This document shows positions 42,329 to 51,267 of a stretch of 56,638 nt of DNA, in pieces (position 1 is the first letter of the stretch; every line of letters starts with the position of its first letter). The stretch lies in IMG/VR virus record IMGVR_UViG_3300009494_000003, positions 1-56,638 of that record, one strand, 5' to 3'. Under the pieces are notes generated by a model. The model saw only the letters and a program-made list of their open reading frames with translations, was not told the DNA's origin and made no database searches. The translations under genes were made by a program, and so were the position numbers. This DNA comes from a virus.

Positions 42329-42631
42329 ATGAATGGAAGGGCAAAACTCCCGTGGCACTCGAATATAAAATGCCCAGAGTGTGGTCGGTGGATGCGTGTC
42401 CGTGCGTCGTCGATAACAGATCTGTACTATCACGCGGAGGTGATTTGCTTGCCCTGCGGGGTCTACGAGAAGTTGAAGGTGCCCATTGAGGAGTACAATT
42501 CGCGTTCGGCCCGGGAGATCGTACTGGATGAGGTTGGCGAGCAGAAATCTTCCGAGAGTGCAGGGAGGCGTATCTATGAAAGACGGGGTCGTGCTCCGGT
42601 TGCTCGGCGTGTGAAGAGGGAGAAGAAATGA
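42329..42631 (+). CDS. Small zinc-ribbon protein
   Basis: 100 residues. CPECGRW (about 15-21) and CLPCGV (about 40-45) give a four-cysteine zinc ribbon, and the C-terminal third is basic (RRIYERRGRAPVARRVKREKK). The first gene after the transposon; a GGAAAG site precedes the ATG. The zinc and basic tail suggest DNA or RNA binding. Its stop overlaps the next ATG. Confidence 0.55.
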   Translation: MNGRAKLPWHSNIKCPECGRWMRVRASSITDLYYHAEVICLPCGVYEKLKVPIEEYNSRSAREIVLDEVGEQKSSESAGRRIYERRGRAPVARRVKREKK

Positions 42632-43287
42632 AGTTTGGCATAGGCATAAATCAGGGACGCGCGAACATCGTGCTCGACGAGCATCTTCCCGAGACGGACG
42701 TTTTGGAGATGCTCAGGTTCGACGATGCCGATGTTGAGAACCTGCTCCGCACTCATTCTGCAAACCAGTCCTACTGGGAGGCTCTGGCGGTTCGGTTAAA
42801 GACTCGTTGCGAGCGTTTCAAGGAAGAGTGGCAGCGGAAGTGGTGGGCACACAACCGGATGTACGGCAAGCTGGTTCTTGCTGCCTATGGTGAGTCGAAG
42901 CCCACGGGGGACACAGTCAAGGATATGGTCATTCAGATCTATTCCAGTGAAACCACTGAGAACGAGCGTGCGAAGTATGGTGAGGCTGCGTGGTCGGCGG
43001 CAGACCAGCGTCGGGGGTTTGCCGGGACTCAGGAAGAGTTTCGGAATTCCATGTACAAGTATCTCAGGGCTGAGCCGCCCTGGTATTTTGAGACTGTGGT
43101 TACACTGCTGACTCAGATGCAGGAGGAGTTCGAGACGGTGAAGGTGGTGGCCGAGCGTCTCAATTCACAATCGTTTCACCTGGACATGTATGCCAAGATG
43201 CAGATGGCTCGAAAGTACAACATTGATAGCGTGGGTCTGTCGGATGGGCAGGTCGCAAAACAAATCAGCAAGGGAGTAAGAAAATGA
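42628..43287 (+). CDS. Hypothetical recombination-cluster protein
   Basis: 219 residues, ATGA-overlapped on both sides and directly before the ssDNA-binding protein and RecA. The protein is helical and charged (RLKTRCERFKEEWQRKWWAHN; LTQMQEEFETVKVVAERLNSQS). By position and helix content it might be a UvsY-like recombination mediator, but I see no diagnostic motif. Confidence 0.4.
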   Translation: MKFGIGINQGRANIVLDEHLPETDVLEMLRFDDADVENLLRTHSANQSYWEALAVRLKTRCERFKEEWQRKWWAHNRMYGKLVLAAYGESKPTGDTVKDMVIQIYSSETTENERAKYGEAAWSAADQRRGFAGTQEEFRNSMYKYLRAEPPWYFETVVTLLTQMQEEFETVKVVAERLNSQSFHLDMYAKMQMARKYNIDSVGLSDGQVAKQISKGVRK

Positions 43288-44852
43288 GTGACTTCACGAT
43301 GCCCTATCAGAAGGAGAAGGAACTGGACGAGAAATCAGGTTCCACGCGAGACAAGCGGATCTACAAGCCGTTGCCGGACAAGGCTGGGCAGAGTATCAAC
43401 AACGATGTTGTTATCCCACTTTTCTCTCCGCATAACTGGAAACTTTTTAATCCGACGCCGGAGGACGCGCAGAAGTATGGAATGGTGGGGTCAGGGCTCG
43501 TGTCGATGAACCCGAGCGACCCCGTACACACCTTCTACTTCCGGCTCCCGGTGCACAATGTTCAGAACTTCAGCCATTCTGACGGTTCGGTGAAGCGTTT
43601 TGCGCAGGTGATATGTCCCATCGCGTTGAACCGGTACTTGATCGAGAGCCTTGGGCGCGGTCCGCTTTTCAATTCACCGCGTTGCGCTTTCTGTGAGCAG
43701 GAACAGCGTCATTGGGATGCTTTCAATGCCCGGTGGGAGACATGTGGGACCGACAAAAGCACGCTGTCCAAGGAAGGGTACTGGAAGTTCATTGATGGCG
43801 ATCTTATCCTGTCTGCGGAGAGAGAGGGTACTCGGAAGTTCGGCGTGGACACGCGCTTCGTGATCAGTATTTTCGATCACGCGAAGTTCGTGGGCACCCG
43901 GCCTCTCGATGATGGGGAGACGGGGGTAGAGCACCAGATTTGGTTCGCACCCAAGAGCATTAAGCAGGGATTGCTCCAGCTGTATGAAGCCGGTGCCGGA
44001 GGTTTCAGGTTCTTCAAGCCCACCGAACAGGGCTTTCCAATTCTCTACGTGAACAAGAACACCAAAGAGTGTAAGGCCACTGACATGCGGCCTACGAAGT
44101 ACGACGTAGGTTTCGCGAATAATTATCATCCGTACCCGCCCGAGTGGCTTGAATATCTCCAGAATTCGGGAGCCATGGTCGATCCTTCAGATTTTGTGTA
44201 CCTGGTTACCTACGAGGAGGCACGGTATCACGTGGCTTCGCAGCAATCGGTGTCTTCCAACGTCGTGAGTCCGTCTGCACAGCCAGCTGCTGGTGCTCCA
44301 CCCGCAGGGGTTCCCGGTGCGGTTGGTGCTCCTCCTGTTGCATTCTCTCCTCCAGGGGCTGCTCCTGCGTCCGCTGGTGTTCCTCCTGGATCGGTTTCAC
44401 CCGATGGCTACGCCGCTCCCCAGGGTGTCTTGCCTCAAGGTGCTCCACCCGTGGATACTGTGTCTCCGGGCGCTCCCCAGGGTGCTCCACCTGTTGCACC
44501 CCAAGGCGCTCCAATTCCGGCGCAACCTCCGGCAGCGGCAGGTGCGCCCCCGACCGCAACTCCCGGAGGACCGGTTCCGGTAGTGGGTCCCGTCACGACA
44601 CAGGGTGCACCTGCTTTTGGTGCTCCCCCGGCAGGGACACCACCGACGGTTCAGCCCCCTTCAGGGGTTCCAGGAGCCTCAGCCGCACCCACAGCAGCAC
44701 CACCCGCCGTTCCGGGCGCAGGCGTGCCAGCTGGTGCACCTGTCGCGGTTCCCGGTGCACCCCCGGCTACGACAGCTCCGGCCACGGGGACACCCCCTGA
44801 CAGGACTTCTCCGGCTGGAGGGGATCCTCCGGGCACACGACGGAAATGGTAG
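43284..44852 (+). CDS. gp32-like ssDNA-binding protein with long GAPP-rich tail
   Basis: 522 residues. Residues 1-320 look like a phage gp32-type ssDNA-binding protein: WKLFNPTPEDA, TFYFRLPVHNVQNF, CAFCEQEQRHWDAF (zinc-binding Cys pair, about 135) and a beta-rich core (FVISIFDHAKFVGT). The last about 190 residues are low-complexity Gly/Ala/Pro/Val (GAPPAGVPGA, QGAPPVAPQGAP). Normal gp32 ends in an acidic tail that recruits partners, but this one ends in GDPPGTRRKW, which is basic. The gene lies directly before recA, matching a recombination-dependent replication module. Confidence 0.6.
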   Translation: MSDFTMPYQKEKELDEKSGSTRDKRIYKPLPDKAGQSINNDVVIPLFSPHNWKLFNPTPEDAQKYGMVGSGLVSMNPSDPVHTFYFRLPVHNVQNFSHSDGSVKRFAQVICPIALNRYLIESLGRGPLFNSPRCAFCEQEQRHWDAFNARWETCGTDKSTLSKEGYWKFIDGDLILSAEREGTRKFGVDTRFVISIFDHAKFVGTRPLDDGETGVEHQIWFAPKSIKQGLLQLYEAGAGGFRFFKPTEQGFPILYVNKNTKECKATDMRPTKYDVGFANNYHPYPPEWLEYLQNSGAMVDPSDFVYLVTYEEARYHVASQQSVSSNVVSPSAQPAAGAPPAGVPGAVGAPPVAFSPPGAAPASAGVPPGSVSPDGYAAPQGVLPQGAPPVDTVSPGAPQGAPPVAPQGAPIPAQPPAAAGAPPTATPGGPVPVVGPVTTQGAPAFGAPPAGTPPTVQPPSGVPGASAAPTAAPPAVPGAGVPAGAPVAVPGAPPATTAPATGTPPDRTSPAGGDPPGTRRKW

Positions 44853-44864
44853 GGGAGGACAAAC

Positions 44865-45875
44865 ATGGCCAAGAAGAAAAAAACAGAGGCAGAGCCCGCA
44901 GCACCCAGTCGCACGGTTGATATCTTGAAAAAGGTGCAGTCGATTCCGGGACTGATGACCCTCGATTCGACCAAGATTGAGAATGTTCCACGAATTTCTA
45001 CGGGCATTCTCAGTCTCGATCTTGCTCTCGGTGGGGGCTATCCCCACGGGCGTATTATCGAGTTTTTTGGTTCTGAGGGGTCAGGTAAGACGACGGCCAC
45101 GCTTCACGCCATTGTCGCAGCGCAGCGAAATGGGGGTGTCGCGGCCTTCATCGACGCGGAGCACGCACTGGACAAAGCTTACGCAGCCCGGATCGGCGTA
45201 AATTTTTCTGATTTGCTCTTTGGCCAACCGGATAGTGGGGAAGAGGGCCTGGAGATGGTGGACGCCCTGTGTTCCAACATGAAGGGCGGCGACCTTGTTG
45301 TTATCGATTCGGTAGCGAATCTTGTGCCCAAGGTTGAGCTTGACGGGGATTATGGCGATTCTCATGTCGGCCTCCAGGCGCGAATGATGTCGCAAGCCAT
45401 GAGAAAGATGACTTCATTGGTATCGAAGCGCGGTGTGACAGTCATTTTTATCAACCAGATTCGGATGAAGATCGGTGTCATGTTCGGATCGAACGAAACG
45501 ACTACCGGAGGACGCGCGCTCAAGTTCTACGCCACGCAGCGCATCGAAGTGAAGCCCATGGGGCGTTCCAAGGCGGGTGACACCATCATCGGCATGAAGG
45601 CGAGATTCAAGGTGGTCAAAAACAAGGTTGCGCCACCCTTCAGGGAGGCCGAGGTTGAGCTTCGGTTCGGCCAGGGTTTTCCACGTTCGCTGGATCTTCT
45701 TCGAGTTGGTTCTACCGGCAATGTAGGTGTCATCGAGAAGGCCGGTGCGTGGTACTCGTACAAGTCCGAGCGTTTGGGTCAGGGCATTGAGAACTCGGCT
45801 GTAACGTTGGAGGCCAACCCGGCGCTCATGGCGAAGATTGAGCAAGAGGTCCTCGAACGCTACGAAAAGATTTAA
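44865..45875 (+). CDS. recA: RecA recombinase
   Basis: 336 residues after GGGGAGG. RecA motifs in order: [16 protein letters not shown] (about 48-63), Walker [12 protein letters not shown] (about 67-77), [11 protein letters not shown] (about 96), [11 protein letters not shown] (Walker B, about 145), [20 protein letters not shown] (about 183-202) and [18 protein letters not shown]. It has a short Lys-rich leader and no acidic C-terminal extension. It pairs homologous DNA and works with the neighbouring ssDNA-binding protein and SbcCD. Confidence 0.95.
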   Translation: MAKKKKTEAEPAAPSRTVDILKKVQSIPGLMTLDSTKIENVPRISTGILSLDLALGGGYPHGRIIEFFGSEGSGKTTATLHAIVAAQRNGGVAAFIDAEHALDKAYAARIGVNFSDLLFGQPDSGEEGLEMVDALCSNMKGGDLVVIDSVANLVPKVELDGDYGDSHVGLQARMMSQAMRKMTSLVSKRGVTVIFINQIRMKIGVMFGSNETTTGGRALKFYATQRIEVKPMGRSKAGDTIIGMKARFKVVKNKVAPPFREAEVELRFGQGFPRSLDLLRVGSTGNVGVIEKAGAWYSYKSERLGQGIENSAVTLEANPALMAKIEQEVLERYEKI

Positions 45876-45876
45876 T

Positions 45877-46986
45877 ATGACGAACTCTTCAACTGATTTC
45901 ATCCGCTTCCTTGTGTACAGCGACATACATCACAGCCGTCTGGCTGCACGTTGTATCACGTTGGAGGACACACTGAGTATCGAACGCGCGGTTCACCAGC
46001 GTGTCATCGACGCCGGGTTTCATTTTTCGGTGTTCTGCGGCGACCGGTTCCTCAAGCGCGAGCCCGAGGATGAGGTCAAGGTCAGGGCTGACAGGGTCCT
46101 TGGGGAGATGCTCCGGGCACGTCCGGGCATCCCGCACTATCACCTGATCGGCAATCACGATTGGACCAAGAACAGCCGGGAGTGGCACACGTCGGAATCG
46201 TTGAAGGATCTTGAGAATCTCATTGTCTTGGACAAGCCAATAAGTGTCGCGGGGAAGGGTTATGCGGTTCACGCGTTGCCCGCCGACGTGCCTTTCGACA
46301 TGGCGAACTATGCGGCACACCATGGGCTCAACCTCTTCTTGTTCCACGGAATTGTGAAGGGCTCGTTTATGGAGGATGATGGTGACCGCACGTTCAAGGA
46401 CGGCATCGATGCTCGTGAGATCGACCGTCCCGAATGGGACCTTGTTTGTGCGGGGGATCTCCACGTGCCCCAGCAATTGAACTTCCAGAACACGCGCGGG
46501 GGTTACGCAGGGTCTGTTCTTCAGCGTACACGGGCCGATGCTGATAGGCAGCGCGGATGGCTGGAGGTGTCCGCAACTCGGAATGGTGATACCTGGGATG
46601 TTCAGACCGAGTTCGTCCCGACACGAAATTTCTTTCATAGAGAGACCATTGAGGTCGGCCCAGAAACCCAGTACAGCACGATTGTCATTGATGAGCAGGC
46701 TGTGCAGGATATGGCTGTTGAGGTCCGGCTTGTCGGCCATCGTGCTGATGTGGATCGCGTGGCGGATGATGAGCGTTGGAAGAACTATACGGACCTCCTG
46801 ATGGCCCGGAGTATCGAGGTTATCCGTGATTACCAGGTCGAGCAGAACGAGGCCGTGGTGGACATGAGCGCGTCGCAGAGTGTATTTGGTGATCTTGAGC
46901 TGTACCTGGAGAGTGGTTTTGCGAATATCGGGAATTTGTCGAAGGACAAAATTTTTGAGATGCTTCGAAAGATGCAGGAGGCATGA
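45877..46986 (+). CDS. sbcD: SbcD/Mre11-like nuclease (gp47 type)
   Basis: 369 residues from ATG 45877; the earlier in-frame ATG at 45838 lies in recA. The metallophosphoesterase motifs are complete: VYSDIHHS (about 12), FCGDRF (about 55), IGNHDW (about 91), LFHGIVKG (about 153) and CAGDLHVPQ (about 188). It lacks the usual DxxxxGD spacing of small phosphatases, but fits gp47/SbcD. It partners the ATPase at 47933, separated by four small genes. End resection of double-strand breaks is the expected job. Confidence 0.85.
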   Translation: MTNSSTDFIRFLVYSDIHHSRLAARCITLEDTLSIERAVHQRVIDAGFHFSVFCGDRFLKREPEDEVKVRADRVLGEMLRARPGIPHYHLIGNHDWTKNSREWHTSESLKDLENLIVLDKPISVAGKGYAVHALPADVPFDMANYAAHHGLNLFLFHGIVKGSFMEDDGDRTFKDGIDAREIDRPEWDLVCAGDLHVPQQLNFQNTRGGYAGSVLQRTRADADRQRGWLEVSATRNGDTWDVQTEFVPTRNFFHRETIEVGPETQYSTIVIDEQAVQDMAVEVRLVGHRADVDRVADDERWKNYTDLLMARSIEVIRDYQVEQNEAVVDMSASQSVFGDLELYLESGFANIGNLSKDKIFEMLRKMQEA

Positions 46987-46987
46987 A

Positions 46988-47365
46988 ATGAGCGATGATA
47001 ATGTAACGACGACGGGAGAATCGATGCAGCAGATAAAGCTGCGTGAAAAGCAGCAGTACGCCGAGGAGTTCGGGGTCGAACTTGGCGAGAATGGGGAGTG
47101 GCCTGCTCGGTGTGACAATTGTCGGTGCTGGGGTTCAGCTCCCATAGATGAGCCGCACAAGCTGGGAGGCACTGACATCGTAATGATGCCGTGTAGAATG
47201 AAACCCCCTCACATCATCTGGACGGAGGAGCATCTCATCGACACCACCGAGGAGAACTTTGGTCTCTCCCAGTGGCCCTACACGGCAGCGCACTGGTGCT
47301 GCGGGGGCTGGAAGTTGAAACCCGTGGAGGAGAACTGGAAGTTGAAACCCATGAAGGAGGTTTGA
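46988..47365 (+). CDS. Small Cys-rich protein with C-terminal duplication
   Basis: 125 residues starting after the sbcD stop (TGAAATG). Two cysteine groups, CDNCRCWG (about 42-49) and HWCCGGW (about 105-111), plus a single CRM between, suggest metal binding. The end is a tandem duplication: WKLKPVEEN then WKLKPMKE (27-base unit, 47309-47359). Unknown function; one of many small zinc-type proteins in this operon. Confidence 0.5.
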   Translation: MSDDNVTTTGESMQQIKLREKQQYAEEFGVELGENGEWPARCDNCRCWGSAPIDEPHKLGGTDIVMMPCRMKPPHIIWTEEHLIDTTEENFGLSQWPYTAAHWCCGGWKLKPVEENWKLKPMKEV

Positions 47366-47366
47366 G

Positions 47367-47495
47367 ATGGATGATCTCGAAATGTCAATTCTTTCGTTCA
47401 TCGGGGGTGTTGGGTTTGGTGTGTTGGCCATGTATCTGGTCTTGGGAGTAAAGTTCTTTCGTGATGCGGTGTCCAAGGCCCGGAAGGGTAAATGA
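47367..47495 (+). CDS. 42-residue membrane protein
   Basis: ATG 47367 follows an AGGAGGTTTGAG ribosome site. One hydrophobic span (ILSFIGGVGFGVLAMYLVL) is followed by a basic tail (KFFRDAVSKARKGK), so the C-terminus is probably cytoplasmic. Unknown role. Confidence 0.5.
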   Translation: MDDLEMSILSFIGGVGFGVLAMYLVLGVKFFRDAVSKARKGK

Positions 47496-47496
47496 A

Positions 47497-47679
47497 ATGA
47501 AAATGGTTGGATACAAGTGTATGAAGTGCGGAAAGCTGCACGAAGACCTTTTCAATGACACGGAGGAGCAGCCTGAGATTCATCCAACGATGAAGTGCGA
47601 GTGTGGTGCGAAGCTTCAGAAGTGGAATTTCAAGGGGAACACGCATCGCGCGTTTGTCTCCGATGCGAGGAAAGCGTGA
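47497..47679 (+). CDS. Zinc-ribbon protein, 60 residues
   Basis: ATG at 47497, one base after the previous stop. KCMKCGKLHEDLF and MKCECGAKLQKWNF provide two CxxC pairs, the typical small zinc ribbon. The ATG of the next gene overlaps its stop. Function unknown. Confidence 0.55.
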   Translation: MKMVGYKCMKCGKLHEDLFNDTEEQPEIHPTMKCECGAKLQKWNFKGNTHRAFVSDARKA

Positions 47680-47939
47680 TGAGTAAAAACGGACCGGATG
47701 GAACCCTCTTCTCACCGGATGGTGCCGTGTTGGATCAGGATCACACTCTTCTTTTCAGTCTTGCGCTTTTACCTCCTTGCAGGATTGCGTACACTGATTC
47801 TTGTATCGTGACACAGTCATCGGAGAGTGGGGACATTAGACGCACGCACGCGGCTCACGTAGGTGTTAACGGTGGTCTAGAGGAAGCGAAGAAGTGTGTC
47901 TGTGAAATGATCGACCGGATGTGGGAGCAGCGATGTTGA
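47679..47939 (+). CDS. Hypothetical protein, 86 residues
   Basis: Starts at ATG 47679, overlapping the upstream stop. Sequence MSKNGPDGTLFSPDG then a mixed strand region (HTLLFSLALLPPCRIAYTD) and a Cys-containing helix (EEAKKCVCEMIDRMW). No recognisable family. Its end overlaps the SbcC gene start. Confidence 0.45.
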   Translation: MSKNGPDGTLFSPDGAVLDQDHTLLFSLALLPPCRIAYTDSCIVTQSSESGDIRRTHAAHVGVNGGLEEAKKCVCEMIDRMWEQRC

Positions 47940-50023
47940 CCATTCGCTACATCAACCCAACAGGTTTTTTCAGCTACGGCAAGTCTGCCAATGTCGACAT
48001 CGAATGCCGAGGTCTCGTGAACCTTATTGGAATAAATCACGACACCGGCGGCGACTCGAACGGTTCTGGCAAGTCCAGCCTATTCAATGCCATGTGCGAG
48101 ATTCTCTACGGAGAGAACCCGACCGGCGTGAGTGGAAATGGCGTGGTCAATGGCGTACTGAGCCAGGGCTATGCCGGACGCGTGGAGTTCATCTCATGGG
48201 AGGGCGTTTACTATCGTGTGACCTCCTGTCGTGACTGGAAACAGGATTTCTATGCCGTGGATGCCAACACGGAGATTGCATACAAGGGGACGGACTTGTA
48301 CTTCGAGAAGTACGAGGGCGAGCAGTGGATCGACAAGCGGGGTGCGCGCATGTCTGAGACACGGAAGGACATTCTGAAGGCCCTGGGCATCACGTATACG
48401 CGCTTCCTGTCGATCTCTTACCTGAACCATCAGGTGGGCTCACGTTTCCTGCGCGGGACGAACAAGGAGCGTGTGGACATCCTGGCGGGCATTACCGGAG
48501 TTGAGGAGTGGGATCGAATTCTTTCGGGTTGTCGCACGGAGAAGAACGCGCGGGCCAAGAAGGTTGAAGAGGCCGAGCGTACGATTGCGTATGAACGCGG
48601 GGCACTGGAACAACTGCGTACACAACTTCAGCAGTTCAAGCAGACGGATTGGAGCGCCCAGGTGGTCAAATACGAGGCTCGGATCGAAGATGCCGAGGCG
48701 GCAGCTTTGAACCTCGGGGCTGACATCGATAAGCTCACGGCGCACGCGGAAACGCTCTCGCAGCAACAGCAGGAGATTTATTCGAAGTCCGGCATCACCG
48801 AGCTTTCTCAGGAAATTTCGGACCTGGCAGCCGAGGAGGCACGGTTGCGAAATCCGGGAAACCTGGAGGATAATCTCCCGGGTTTCGATCCGGTCATTGA
48901 GCAGCGGTTGCAGGACGCCCGGTCCGCTTTGGATACTGCTCGCGGGGAGGTCGCGGCTTTTTCCAGAGGGGGAGGTCTTCAAACCCTGGAGACTTGTCCT
49001 ACGTGTGGAGTGAGCATAGAGAAGTGTTCTGCGTGCGGGGCTGACATTGTCCAGGTCAGGAAGGCTGAGAGAGAGAAACAGCTCACCAACCTTCAGGACA
49101 AGGTCAAGAGCCTTGAGGGTATTCATCGGGAGGCTCTTACCAGCCGGGACGAGTACACCGCGCGCATGCAGGATGCACGGGCACAGGCGTATGCGGAGAT
49201 GAAGTTGAAGGCTGATAAAATTGCGCAACAGATTGAGACATTGCGCACGCGGATGAAGACGAGTAGTTCGGAGTACGAGCGCCTGACTGAGGAGATTCGC
49301 CAGGTTGGTGTCCAGGTCTCCCAGGTTCGCAGTAAACAGTCTTCGGTCCAGAGTGAGGTCGGCACCTACAGGCTTTGGGTTCAGCAGGCGCAGAAGGCCA
49401 TGGCAGATGCCGAGAGTCTTCAGGCCGATGTCGATAAGAAGTTGGCCACGATTGCCGGTATGGAATCCGGTATTTCCCGCTCAGAAGCCGGTCTCCTGGT
49501 GCTGGATTGGCTTATTTCGAACATCCCTTACATCAAGCTACATCGCCTTTCTTTGACAATGTCTGCGCTTTCCGAAAAAGTGAATCGTTATTTGGCGGAT
49601 ATGGGAGATACGATCCGGGTCAACATTTCGTCGTTCGAGGAGAAGAAGTCAACGCGCGGGGCCGGGGACTCGAAGGATCTGTTGAAATCTGATGTCAAGG
49701 TTGAGGTCATAGACGGCGAGAAGAACATTGATCCGCGCCTGTACTCGGGTGGTGAGACGGCCAAGATTTCCAATGCGTTGATTCGTGCACTGCACGAAAT
49801 GGCCCTCCAGGGCGGCCAGGGCTGCAATGTGATCCTACTTGATGAGATTTTCGCGTTTGTGGACATGACGAACTCACAGCGGATTGTGGATGGCCTTACG
49901 AGTATCTGTGCCGCGACAACGTTGGTGACGGACAACAGTGGACATGTCAACGATTTGCTGCCGTTCAATGAAGTTTGGACGGCGCGGAAACAAAATGATA
50001 TTACTACGTTGGAGGTGCAGTGA
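47933..50023 (+). CDS. sbcC: SbcC/Rad50-like ATPase (gp46 type)
   Basis: 696 residues from ATG 47933. ATPase head: TGFFSYGKSANVDIE and GSGKSSLFNAM (Walker A, about 43). Long coiled coils (about 190-330 and 380-510) surround a zinc hook at about 355-367, CPTCGVSIEKCSACG, which has two CxxC pairs rather than the single one of standard SbcC, so the hook may bind zinc within the monomer. The C-terminal head has the ABC signature YSGGETAKI (about 603) and Walker B VILLDEIFAFVD (about 632). It forms the nuclease complex with the 45.9 kb protein. Confidence 0.88.
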   Translation: MLTIRYINPTGFFSYGKSANVDIECRGLVNLIGINHDTGGDSNGSGKSSLFNAMCEILYGENPTGVSGNGVVNGVLSQGYAGRVEFISWEGVYYRVTSCRDWKQDFYAVDANTEIAYKGTDLYFEKYEGEQWIDKRGARMSETRKDILKALGITYTRFLSISYLNHQVGSRFLRGTNKERVDILAGITGVEEWDRILSGCRTEKNARAKKVEEAERTIAYERGALEQLRTQLQQFKQTDWSAQVVKYEARIEDAEAAALNLGADIDKLTAHAETLSQQQQEIYSKSGITELSQEISDLAAEEARLRNPGNLEDNLPGFDPVIEQRLQDARSALDTARGEVAAFSRGGGLQTLETCPTCGVSIEKCSACGADIVQVRKAEREKQLTNLQDKVKSLEGIHREALTSRDEYTARMQDARAQAYAEMKLKADKIAQQIETLRTRMKTSSSEYERLTEEIRQVGVQVSQVRSKQSSVQSEVGTYRLWVQQAQKAMADAESLQADVDKKLATIAGMESGISRSEAGLLVLDWLISNIPYIKLHRLSLTMSALSEKVNRYLADMGDTIRVNISSFEEKKSTRGAGDSKDLLKSDVKVEVIDGEKNIDPRLYSGGETAKISNALIRALHEMALQGGQGCNVILLDEIFAFVDMTNSQRIVDGLTSICAATTLVTDNSGHVNDLLPFNEVWTARKQNDITTLEVQ

Positions 50024-50589
50024 TGGCGAAAAAAACCAAAGGGAATGGAAAAGGGATGATCGATGGCCATAAAGGTCACCAAGATTGCGAGATGGATGAC
50101 CAGATCTACGAGGAAGAGGTTGAGGAGGATGGGGAACTGGTGAGTTTTGCTGAGTGGGTCGAGCATGTGTACGACATTCGCACGATTCGGAATCCGTATG
50201 ATGAGGATACCGTTATGGTGCTTGCCATTGTGGGTAATCGGGCAACCATGGGGAGTATTATAGAGATGCCCGATGGCTTGACACCTGTTTTTCATCCTTT
50301 GATGTTTGCCGAGGCCCCCGTCGACGTAGACCCGGTTACGAAGCAGATCAAGACTATCGGCCCGCAGTTCACCAAGCATTTCATGCTTCTTCAAGCGCTC
50401 GATTGGATGATGCTTCATATTGATTCAATGTATTTCATGCAGGCGAACCGGCCCAGGGACATGGCGCTTGTGGAGGAGTACGAAAAGGCGGTCAAGGCCA
50501 TCCAGGCTCAGGACTCCAATATTGAGATCGTTTCTGAGATGCCCTCGGATCTTCATCCGGACAATGTGCGCCCGTTGGGGCGTAAGTAG
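50023..50589 (+). CDS. Hypothetical acidic protein
   Basis: 188 residues with an ATG overlapping the previous TGA. A Lys/Gly-rich start (MAKKTKGNGKG) is followed by an acidic stretch (DDQIYEEEVEEDGELV) and a compact domain (VMVLAIVGNRATMGSIIEMP, about 65). Helical C-terminus. No family recognised. Confidence 0.45.
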   Translation: MAKKTKGNGKGMIDGHKGHQDCEMDDQIYEEEVEEDGELVSFAEWVEHVYDIRTIRNPYDEDTVMVLAIVGNRATMGSIIEMPDGLTPVFHPLMFAEAPVDVDPVTKQIKTIGPQFTKHFMLLQALDWMMLHIDSMYFMQANRPRDMALVEEYEKAVKAIQAQDSNIEIVSEMPSDLHPDNVRPLGRK

Positions 50590-50596
50590 GGGTCAG

Positions 50597-50827
50597 ATGG
50601 AAGAGGATATCTTAGCGGGGATCGAAGATCAAGAGCGAGTTAAAGATACGTGTGCTCATTGCGGCAAGGCAGTGGTGCCCGACAACGACTCAGGTTGGGA
50701 GGTCTTTGTTGAAGGAGGAACGCAGCCTCTCTGTTCAGACTGTAATGACAGTCCGGAATATTGCCGTTCCGTCGAAGAAGGTCTCAAAGAGATGGTGGAG
50801 AGAAGGAACAGGGAGGAGGGTCCCTGA
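50597..50827 (+). CDS. Small zinc-ribbon protein
   Basis: 76 residues from ATG 50597. CAHCGKAVVPD (about 19-29) and CSDCNDS (about 50-56) make a four-Cys zinc site. The C-terminal helix is charged (VEEGLKEMVERRNREEG). Its stop overlaps the next start. Confidence 0.5.
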   Translation: MEEDILAGIEDQERVKDTCAHCGKAVVPDNDSGWEVFVEGGTQPLCSDCNDSPEYCRSVEEGLKEMVERRNREEGP

Positions 50828-51015
50828 TGAGGATTGAAAACGCCAAGTGTGTCAGGGAGACGGAAAAAGCGATTTTGGTGGAGGCATCGGATTTTGACGA
50901 ACCCGTGTGGGTCCCCCAGAGCCAGATAGATGAGGACAGCGAAGTCTACAAGGTCGGAACCGAGGGTGACCTCATTGTTCTAGATTGGTGGGCTGAAAAG
51001 CAGGGTTGGGAATGA
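50827..51015 (+). CDS. Hypothetical protein, 62 residues
   Basis: ATG 50827 overlaps the upstream TGA. It reads MRIENAKCVRETEKAILVEA then VWVPQSQIDEDSEVY, ending LDWWAEKQGWE. A small beta-barrel-like fold is plausible. Unknown. Confidence 0.45.
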   Translation: MRIENAKCVRETEKAILVEASDFDEPVWVPQSQIDEDSEVYKVGTEGDLIVLDWWAEKQGWE

Positions 51016-51266
51016 CCAATCCGAATGTACAGGCCCGGCGCGAGGAGGCTGGGGAGAAGGCTCGGCGTGTTCGGCGTGAGCTTGCCACCATCGAGTTCCG
51101 TGTCGAGGGCGACGACATCTTGATCCAGAGTGGTCCGTACGTTGAGGATTATGTTCGTGAGCTGTGGACGCGCGGCCCCGTCGAACGGGATTACATCGTC
51201 AAGCACATATGGTTTCGGAACGATGAGCGTGTGAACCAGATTCTCAACAGCCTATGTTGCAAATGA
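51012..51266 (+). CDS. Hypothetical protein, 84 residues
   Basis: ATG 51012 in the ATGA overlap. A basic N-terminus (ARREEAGEKARRVRREL), a short alpha/beta part (EFRVEGDDILIQ) and a helical end with FRNDERVNQILNSL, resembling a small DNA-binding winged helix. Unknown function. Confidence 0.4.
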   Translation: MTNPNVQARREEAGEKARRVRRELATIEFRVEGDDILIQSGPYVEDYVRELWTRGPVERDYIVKHIWFRNDERVNQILNSLCCK

Positions 51267-51267
51267 G

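Noticed and set aside
42243-42647. N-terminal extension of TnpB
   Set aside because: It crosses the tnpB promoter and the flanking gene; the product is Ser/Pro/Arg-rich noise.
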